A stretch of 56,555 bases of DNA from the NCBI GenBank assembly GCA_051889975.1, contig JBJFDJ010000011.1, forward strand, positions 1-56,555, read 5' to 3'. The stretch comes from UBA9845 sp051889975 (lineage in GTDB: Bacteria > Bacillota > Clostridia > Christensenellales > UBA1242). The notes below the pieces were generated by a model that saw nothing but the letters and a program-made list of their open reading frames with translations, searched no databases and was not told the DNA's origin. A program made the position numbers and the translations under genes. Below, in pieces: positions 51,635 to 56,555 of this stretch. Each line of letters starts with the position of its first letter. The first letter of the stretch is position 1.

Positions 51635-53371
51635 TTATAATTTTCTTTCTTTAATTTCTTTTACAACCTTATTGATAAATTCGTCTGGACAATAGTCAAT
51701 TGCATTATTACTGCCTCTTTGTCGAACAGAAATTGTATTATTTGCCACTTCTTTTTCACCAACAACAATAACATATGGCGTTTTTAAACTAACTGCTTCT
51801 CTTATTCTATAAGACAAACTTTCATTACGCAAATCAACACTACATCTTATTTCGCTATTCTCCATTTTTTCTGCAAGAGAATTTGCATAATCTGCACATT
51901 TTTCATTAATTGCAATTATTTTTACTTGAATTGGAGCCAACCAAGTTGGAAAAGCACCTGCAAAATTTTCTGTAATAATACCTAAAAATCTATCAATTGA
52001 GCCATATACAACCCTATGAATCATAATTGGTTCTTTTTTTGTTCCATCGTCAGCCACATAATAAAGATTGAATCGTTTTGGCAGTTGCATATCCAACTGA
52101 ATTGTGCCACATTGCCATGTTCTTCCAATTGCATCTTTGATGTGTATATCTATTTTAGGACCATAAAATGCTCCATCGCCCTCGTTTACAATATAATCTT
52201 GATTTATGTTGTTAAGTGCATTTTTTAAGCCTTCTTCCGCGATTCTCCAATCGTCTTCACTTCCGATGTGACTTTCTGGCATTGTTGAAAGCTCTAATTT
52301 ATATGTTAAACCGAAAGTTTTATACATTTCATCAACTAGTTTTAATATATTTTTAATTTCACCTTCTATTTGATTTGGCATCATAAAAATATGTGCATCA
52401 TCTTGTGTAAAACAACGAACTCTAAACAAGCCATGCAATGTTCCACTTGATTCATGTCTGTGCACTTTACCCAATTCTCCAACACGCAAAGGCAACTCTT
52501 TGTAAGAATGAATATTTTCTTTGTAATATAACATACCACCTGGGCAGTTCATAGGTTTAATTGCGAAATCTTCATCTTCAACTTTTAACGTATACATATT
52601 TTCTTTATAGTGGTCCCAATGACCAGAGATTTCCCATAATTCTCTATTCATTGCAGTAGGTGTTTCTATTTCTACATAACCATTTTTTCTATGAATTTCT
52701 CGCCAATATTTAATTAATTCGTTTCTAACAATTACACCATTTGGCATAAAGAAAGGCATTCCGGGAGCATATTCGCTTATAAAGAACAATCCTAATTGTT
52801 TGCCCAATTTTCTGTGATCACGCTTTTCAGCTTCTTCTAGCATTCTAATTTGCTCTTTTAACTCGTCTTTTGTTTCAAAGCAATATACATAAACCCTTTG
52901 AAGCATTTTGTTCTTTTCACTGCCACGCCAATATGCACCACTTACCCTGTCAAGTTTAAAACTTACGTTGCGCAAAAATTTTGTGTTTTCTACGTGTGGG
53001 CCACGGCACAAATCACTAAACTTGTCTCCCAGGTGATAAATGCTAATCTCTTCGCCTTCTGGCAAGTCGTTTATGAGTTCAAGTTTGTATGGCTCATCGG
53101 CAAAAAACTCAAGTGCTTGTTGTTTGCTAATCACTTGTTTTGTCATATCAATGTTTTGATTTATAATTTCACGCATTTTGTCTTCTATCTTTGCAAAATC
53201 ATCTGGCGAAATGTTTTTGTCAAGGTCAAAATCGTAGTAAAAACCAGTGTCAATGGCTGGTCCAATGCCAAACTTAACATTGCCAAAAAGTTCCTTTACA
53301 GCTGCTGCCAAAACGTGAGCCATTGTGTGTCTTTTAACATTTATTTCTTTTTCATAACCCTTGCTATCCAT
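51635..53371 (-). CDS. thrS: Threonyl-tRNA synthetase lacking the TGS domain
   Basis: 578 residues, ~60 shorter than B. subtilis ThrS because it starts at the editing domain: HTMAHVLAA (~15-23) and DLCRGPHVENT (~119-129) are the editing/SAD motifs. The class II catalytic core has motif 2 (RHESSGTLHGLFRVR, ~303), the zinc-site Cys in MNCPGGM and motif 3 (IMIHRVVYGSIDRFLGI, ~450), then an anticodon-binding domain. It charges tRNA-Thr. AGAGGG precedes the ATG; no upstream start would add a TGS domain because the T-box terminator intervenes. Confidence 0.96.
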   Translation of the reverse strand: MDSKGYEKEINVKRHTMAHVLAAAVKELFGNVKFGIGPAIDTGFYYDFDLDKNISPDDFAKIEDKMREIINQNIDMTKQVISKQQALEFFADEPYKLELINDLPEGEEISIYHLGDKFSDLCRGPHVENTKFLRNVSFKLDRVSGAYWRGSEKNKMLQRVYVYCFETKDELKEQIRMLEEAEKRDHRKLGKQLGLFFISEYAPGMPFFMPNGVIVRNELIKYWREIHRKNGYVEIETPTAMNRELWEISGHWDHYKENMYTLKVEDEDFAIKPMNCPGGMLYYKENIHSYKELPLRVGELGKVHRHESSGTLHGLFRVRCFTQDDAHIFMMPNQIEGEIKNILKLVDEMYKTFGLTYKLELSTMPESHIGSEDDWRIAEEGLKNALNNINQDYIVNEGDGAFYGPKIDIHIKDAIGRTWQCGTIQLDMQLPKRFNLYYVADDGTKKEPIMIHRVVYGSIDRFLGIITENFAGAFPTWLAPIQVKIIAINEKCADYANSLAEKMENSEIRCSVDLRNESLSYRIREAVSLKTPYVIVVGEKEVANNTISVRQRGSNNAIDYCPDEFINKVVKEIKERKL

Positions 53372-53430
53372 AAAATTACCCTCTTTAATTCACTTTTTAA
53401 ACAACTAAACAAAAGTTAAATAACAAAAAT

Positions 53431-53652
53431 AAAAAACGCCCTTTGCCTTTTGCAAAGGACGATAATTTACCGTTGTTCCACCTTTTTTTATCACATTTTG
53501 TGACCTTGTTTTGCCATGTGCTATGACTTGCTAAAGCCGAAAAAGTGGTTTCACTGTCACAACCCCTATTGTTATCTTTCAGCCAAGGATAACTTCTCTA
53601 CATAGCAAAATTGTGGGTTACTTGTCTTTTTCTTAACCTTTAATTTAATTGT
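53431..53652 (-). ncRNA. T-box riboswitch (threonine) upstream of thrS
   Basis: Minus strand. Stem I base is GAAAAAG/CTTTTTC; the specifier side reads GAA-ACC-A with the Thr codon ACC at 53549-53547, opposite an AGTA on the 5' side. The apical part has AGAGAAG and GGCTGAAAG. The T-box motif is GGTGGAACAACGG (53482-53470), whose UGGA can pair with the UCCA end of the tRNA-Thr encoded in this window. The terminator is CGTCCTTTGC/GCAAAGGGCG plus six T (53461-53431), competing with the AAAGG/CCTTT antiterminator. Uncharged tRNA-Thr should allow thrS transcription. Confidence 0.92.
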
Positions 53653-53658
53653 ATTTAT

Positions 53659-53687
53659 ATATTACACCCTAAAAATTATTTTGTCAA
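53659..53687 (-). promoter_or_regulatory. thrS promoter
   Basis: On the minus strand TTGACA (53682-53687), 17 bp, TAATAT (53659-53664), just upstream of the T-box leader. Confidence 0.75.
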
Positions 53688-53865
53688 CACAATTTTAAGG
53701 CATAAACAAAATGTTTTGATGTATTGCAAAAAAATTTTAGTTAAAACTGCAAATTAAACAATCATTTTTAAATAATATTTGTCAGTTAAATTTATGTTAT
53801 TTATTGATTTTTTTGTAATAAAATTTTTTATTATTTTATACTGATGTTTGTTGGCATTTGTTTGT
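53688..53865. other. AT-rich spacer before the cloverleaf element
   Basis: No gene. It ends in a 12-bp direct repeat TGTTTGTTGGCA (53845-53856 and 53859-53870), the second copy of which runs into the cloverleaf element. A TATACT at 53837-53842 could be a forward -10 with a weak -35. Confidence 0.5.
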
Positions 53866-53951
53866 TGGCACTGCGATGCCACGATTTTTCGTGGGTTTGC
53901 GTTTGGCAAACAAAAATTTTAACTTGGTTAAAATTTTACATCGCAGTGCCA
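53866..53951. repeat. Four-way-junction (cloverleaf-like) inverted-repeat element
   Basis: 86 bp that fold completely. Closing stem: TGGCACTGCGATG (53866-53878) with CATCGCAGTGCCA (53939-53951), 13 perfect pairs. Inside are three perfect hairpins: CCACGA-TTTT-TCGTGG (53879-53894), GTTTGC-GTTTG-GCAAAC (53895-53911), and an 11-bp A/T stem AAAATTTTAAC/GTTAAAATTTT with loop TTG (53913-53937). Only two bases at the junction are unpaired. It is not a tRNA: no T-loop, no anticodon arm, wrong arm sizes. The closing stem is much more GC-rich than its surroundings. No second copy was seen in the window. Confidence 0.85.
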
Positions 53952-53988
53952 CCTAATATGTTTTATCTTTAAATTATTGCAAATATTG

Positions 53989-54741
53989 TCATTTTAACAA
54001 CTTAACATTTTCGCCAAATAGCCTATACAAATTGTTTAAAAATTTTACATCAAAATCTTTTGAATTTTCTATTTGAATAAACTTTGGAAATTTGTTAATG
54101 ATGGCATACAACAAATTGTCATATTCATCTTGAGCATAAAAAATCGATTTTAAAGCCACATCTCTTTTGTTTGAATCAATCACACAAAAACTGTCATTAT
54201 TTTTTTTGATGGTCAACAGTTCGGCATCTGATTGAAGCCCTGCCATCAAAAATTTTATAAGTTCCTGCCTGATGGTTTTATCAATTAAAAACAACGAGTT
54301 TTCGTTGATTAGTTCGCCAATTTCTTGCCACTTGTTAATTTGTTCTTTTAACTTAAAACTGATGTATGATTTTAAATATAATTTGTTAGAAACATTAAGT
54401 TTTTTTGATATATCAAAAATGTCTTGTTGATTTTCATAACTTGCCAAAATATCCAGCAAAATGATGTTGTCCTCGCAAGTTAAATCAAAATTTTTTAAAC
54501 TTTTTAAAATGAAATAAGGTTTGTAATAAACGCAAATAATTTCTGCCAATTTTTGTTTTATTTTTGCTTCATTTTGCTTAAAAACTTGGTTTGGCAAGGC
54601 AATCATAAAACAATATTGTTCATCTTTTATGCCAATTGCAACACAGTTAGAATCATTACAAAATTGCAGTTTGAGTTCAGTTTTTAAATCGTTAAAATAT
54701 GGCAACAAAGATTTTTCAAAGTAAAGAGAAAATTCCCACAT
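53989..54741 (-). CDS. ytxC: YtxC-like putative sporulation protein
   Basis: 250 residues. The C-terminal two thirds carries the YtxC-type pattern SYISFKLKEQINKWQEIGELI (in two parts, ~118-138) and IRQELIKFLMAGLQ (~153). In B. subtilis ytxC lies directly upstream of thrS, as here, which strengthens the call. The function is unknown; the family is listed as sporulation-associated. Start ATG 54741 has AGGAG; the upstream extension to 54789 is not family-like. The cloverleaf element lies 37 bp after its stop. Confidence 0.75.
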   Translation of the reverse strand: MWEFSLYFEKSLLPYFNDLKTELKLQFCNDSNCVAIGIKDEQYCFMIALPNQVFKQNEAKIKQKLAEIICVYYKPYFILKSLKNFDLTCEDNIILLDILASYENQQDIFDISKKLNVSNKLYLKSYISFKLKEQINKWQEIGELINENSLFLIDKTIRQELIKFLMAGLQSDAELLTIKKNNDSFCVIDSNKRDVALKSIFYAQDEYDNLLYAIINKFPKFIQIENSKDFDVKFLNNLYRLFGENVKLLK

Positions 54742-55008
54742 AACAGCTCCTATGTGTATTTTATGCAAAAAAAAGTTTGTTACTCTCAACTGCCAAAATT
54801 AGTTTTTTAAACAGCTTTTTTTACATAATGTTACATAAAAACTTGATGTTATTTTGATTTAAGCTATTATAGCTGTTCGCTTAAATTTTTTTGCCATTTT
54901 TCACTGCTATAACTAAAATTAATGAAAACTAATTCTTATCTTGTTTGCAGTTGTTACTTTTAGTTGTTTTTGCTTTGGGAAGTTTTAAAATTTTTTTGTC
55001 ATAAGCAT
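54742..55008. other. Intergenic region upstream of ytxC
   Basis: AT-rich, no gene found. A palindrome AGCTATTATAGCT lies near 54864-54876. No strong promoter for ytxC could be assigned. Confidence 0.5.
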
Positions 55009-55036
55009 AAAAAAACTTGCATAAAGCAAGTTTTTA
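55009..55036 (-). terminator. Terminator of the DUF2188 gene
   Basis: AAAAACTTGC-ATAAA-GCAAGTTTTT, followed by T on the minus strand, 5 bp after the stop. Confidence 0.9.
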
Positions 55037-55040
55037 AAAT

Positions 55041-56030
55041 TTATTTTTGTTTTTGAAATTTACCATTCTTTTTGTGAACGCTAAGGTCTGCATCTTTCTT
55101 TTTTGCAAGGTCTTTTGCAACTTTTAGGGCTTCTTCTTTTGTTGCACATCTACGGCTTGCTCGCTTGCCACCATCAACCCTAACAATCCAATTTTTATTT
55201 TCTTTGTCATAAACAACACGATATCTTTCTGTTGTTTTTTCTGCTGATTTTTCCATTGTTTCTTCTCCTTCGGCTTTATCAGCGACACTTGTAGCTGTGT
55301 CTTGTTCACCAGAAACATCACTTGATTTTTCTTGTTCTTTTGTGTTTTTTACATCAGATTTTTCTGGCTCTTTTGCACTTTTTGAGTTGCCTGATTTTTC
55401 TTTGGTTTCTTCAATGGTTTTATCCGTTTTTTTGTTATTTGCTTTGTTGTTGTTTTCTTTTTGTTCGCTTTGTTTTGTTGTTTTGTTAGCTTTTTCTGTT
55501 TTCTTGTCTTCTTGAACTTTTTCTTTTTTTGTGTTTTCTGGCTCTGCTTTTAATTCTTTTTCTTCAACTGGCTTTTCTTCTTTTTTTGGTTCTGCTTTTT
55601 CTTTTTTAACAACTTTTTCTTTTTCAGTTTTGATTTCTTTTGTTTGTTCTGGTTCGTCTTTAACTTCTGCTTGTTCTACTTTTGCGTTTTTAACTTTTTT
55701 AACTTTTTGTTCTTGTGTTTTTTCGTCTTTTGGTTTTTCTTGTAAATTTTTTGCAGGTTCGTCATCTTTTGTTGCACTGGCAGAAGCGTTTTCTTGCACA
55801 TCGCTTTTTGCTTCGTGATTTTTAATAACTGCTCTTCTTATGCGTTTATCTTTTGTCTGTTTTTCGTCTTCTGATTTTGTGTTGTCAGAACTATTGACTT
55901 CAAATTTTTTCTCTGGTTCGGCTTTTGACTTATCTTTGTTGCTTAAAACAACAATTAACAAAACCACTGCAAGCAAAACAATTACACCCAAAACAAACCA
56001 TACCCAATTATCATTAATAAATTGTAACAT
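55041..56030 (-). CDS. Membrane-anchored DUF2188-domain protein with a charged Lys/Glu-rich linker
   Basis: 329 residues in three parts. One membrane segment (~10-30) with a short outside N-terminus; a ~230-residue stretch of Lys, Glu, Thr, Asn and Gln repeats (~31-265) likely disordered or helical; and a C-terminal DUF2188 domain (RYRVVYDKENKNWIVRVDGG then KEEALKVAKDLAKKKDADL, ~268-325). DUF2188 is a small domain of unknown function, normally found alone. By topology the charged part and DUF2188 would be cytoplasmic if the N-terminus is outside. AAGGAG precedes the ATG. Monocistronic. Confidence 0.85.
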   Translation of the reverse strand: MLQFINDNWVWFVLGVIVLLAVVLLIVVLSNKDKSKAEPEKKFEVNSSDNTKSEDEKQTKDKRIRRAVIKNHEAKSDVQENASASATKDDEPAKNLQEKPKDEKTQEQKVKKVKNAKVEQAEVKDEPEQTKEIKTEKEKVVKKEKAEPKKEEKPVEEKELKAEPENTKKEKVQEDKKTEKANKTTKQSEQKENNNKANNKKTDKTIEETKEKSGNSKSAKEPEKSDVKNTKEQEKSSDVSGEQDTATSVADKAEGEETMEKSAEKTTERYRVVYDKENKNWIVRVDGGKRASRRCATKEEALKVAKDLAKKKDADLSVHKKNGKFQKQK

Positions 56031-56147
56031 ATCATTTCTCCTTAATTAAATAATAGCACCAAGGAAAAAAGTTTTCAACAAAAAATTACATTTTTTTTAA
56101 TTTGGCACAAAAATATCATCACAATTTTGGCTTATGCTTTAATTTTT

Positions 56148-56176
56148 TTGAAAATAGAAAATGTATAAATTATAAA
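56148..56176 (+). promoter_or_regulatory. Promoter of the last gene
   Basis: TTGAAA (56148-56153), 17 bp, TATAAA (56171-56176). The leader to ATG 56200 would be about 17 nt and contains no ribosome site. Confidence 0.6.
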
Positions 56177-56199
56177 AAATGCTTTAAAATAACTTTGTT

Positions 56200-56555
56200 A
56201 TGAAAAAGAAATTTAAATTTGTAATTTTGTATTTGGTTTTGATACTTGTATTTGTTCCACTGTCAAATGCAACAAACAGCATTTTAGCAAAACCTGTTTT
56301 AAATGCTATGGCAAATGATACATATCTATACACAGGAACAATAGAAAATTTTTTTACGCACCAACTCATTAACAGACCAGAAATTGCATTAAATAAGGAA
56401 AACAAATACAGATTTAACTTTTACAAATATTGTGTGACATACAAGGAATTTGAGCGTTTTTTAAACCAGATGTATGAGCACAATTATGTGTTGGTTGACA
56501 TATATGATTGCTACAATGTTGGCGAAACTGTTACAAAAAAAGACTTGTATTTGCC
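56200..56555 (+). CDS. Secreted polysaccharide-deacetylase-like protein, 3' truncated
   Basis: 118 codons before the window ends. A signal peptide (MKKKFKFVILYLVLILVFVP, then SNA) is followed by FFTHQLINRPEIALN and CVTYKEFERFLNQMYEHNYV with LVDIYDCY. These resemble the N-terminal part of clostridial secreted deacetylase-type proteins, in which a short HSL-like motif and an EF..L..LY..NYVLVD segment precede the NodB core. The core itself lies outside the window, so this is provisional. Own promoter, no clear Shine-Dalgarno. Confidence 0.6.
   Translation, partial: MKKKFKFVILYLVLILVFVPLSNATNSILAKPVLNAMANDTYLYTGTIENFFTHQLINRPEIALNKENKYRFNFYKYCVTYKEFERFLNQMYEHNYVLVDIYDCYNVGETVTKKDLYL

Noticed and set aside
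53390..53640. Coding region upstream of thrS
   Set aside because: The region is fully explained by the T-box leader and terminator; frames through it are short and unlike proteins.
53866..53951. Cloverleaf element as a tRNA or a simple terminator
   Set aside because: It has no T-loop sequence, anticodon arm or CCA end, and no U-run after the closing stem on either strand.
55297..56049. Forward Ser/Phe-rich frames opposite the DUF2188 gene
   Set aside because: They mirror the Lys/Glu-rich linker, whose AAA/GAA codons give TTT/TTC on the other strand.
56184..56405. Minus-strand ORF at the right edge
   Set aside because: It is antisense to a forward gene with a promoter, signal peptide and family-like sequence.

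Overview
The window reads as a chromosomal contig from a low-GC, endospore-forming member of the Bacillota, most likely an uncultured Clostridia-type bacterium assembled from a metagenome. The evidence is AT-rich DNA with AGGAG ribosome sites, a complete spoIIAA-spoIIAB-sigF operon, ytxC next to thrS, a rpsO-pnp-ylxY-M16 peptidase order shared with Bacillus subtilis, an infC gene that appears to start with ATT, and a T-box leader on thrS. A run of exactly 100 N at 1473-1572 is a scaffold gap. The standard bacterial code fits throughout. No rRNA genes, CRISPR arrays or intact insertion sequences were seen.

Layout. 1-1472: part of an Asn-rich protein, cut by the window edge and the gap. 1587-3079: the sigma-F operon. 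3201-4767: two overlapping YwaF/TMEM164-type membrane proteins. 4860-5860: a possible integrase remnant and six tRNA genes (Pro, Met/Ile2, Asp, Phe, Thr, Tyr) transcribed leftward. 5972-13665: guanylate-kinase-like, plsC, cmk, miaA, mutL, mutS. 13879-23705: miaB, a divergent class A PBP, recA, pgsA, rimO, ftsK/spoIIIE. 23840-29089: M16 peptidase, ylxY, pnp, rpsO. 29252-30316: an unrecognised gene. 30334-45299: the block hemZ, rel, recJ, secF, secD, yajC, tgt, queA, ruvB, ruvA, ruvC, interrupted by an inverted yrzE-like gene and by an Xre repressor/lipoprotein module. 45459-50485: a second M16 protein, yebC, an RNA methyltransferase, rplT, rpmI, infC. 50690-51620: a small foreign-looking island with a DUF4279 gene. 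51635-56555: thrS, ytxC, a DUF2188 membrane protein and a truncated deacetylase-like gene.

Functions cluster around DNA repair and recombination (mutS, mutL, recA, recJ, ruvABC), tRNA modification (miaA, miaB, tgt, queA), ribosome and translation (rpsO, rplT, rpmI, infC, thrS, rimO), nucleotide and lipid metabolism (cmk, plsC, pgsA), protein export (yajC, secD, secF) and sporulation.

Most unusual observations: (1) a perfect four-way-junction inverted-repeat element at 53866-53951; (2) several promoters whose -10 box lies exactly 6-7 nt before the start codon, implying leaderless mRNAs; (3) a long Rel protein whose ppGpp hydrolase site is destroyed although its synthetase carries the RxKD signature of bifunctional enzymes; (4) SecD and SecF that have both lost the conserved Asp residues of proton coupling; (5) a compact Xre/lipoprotein switch with two operators. 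All calls rest on reading the sequence; no searches were run.
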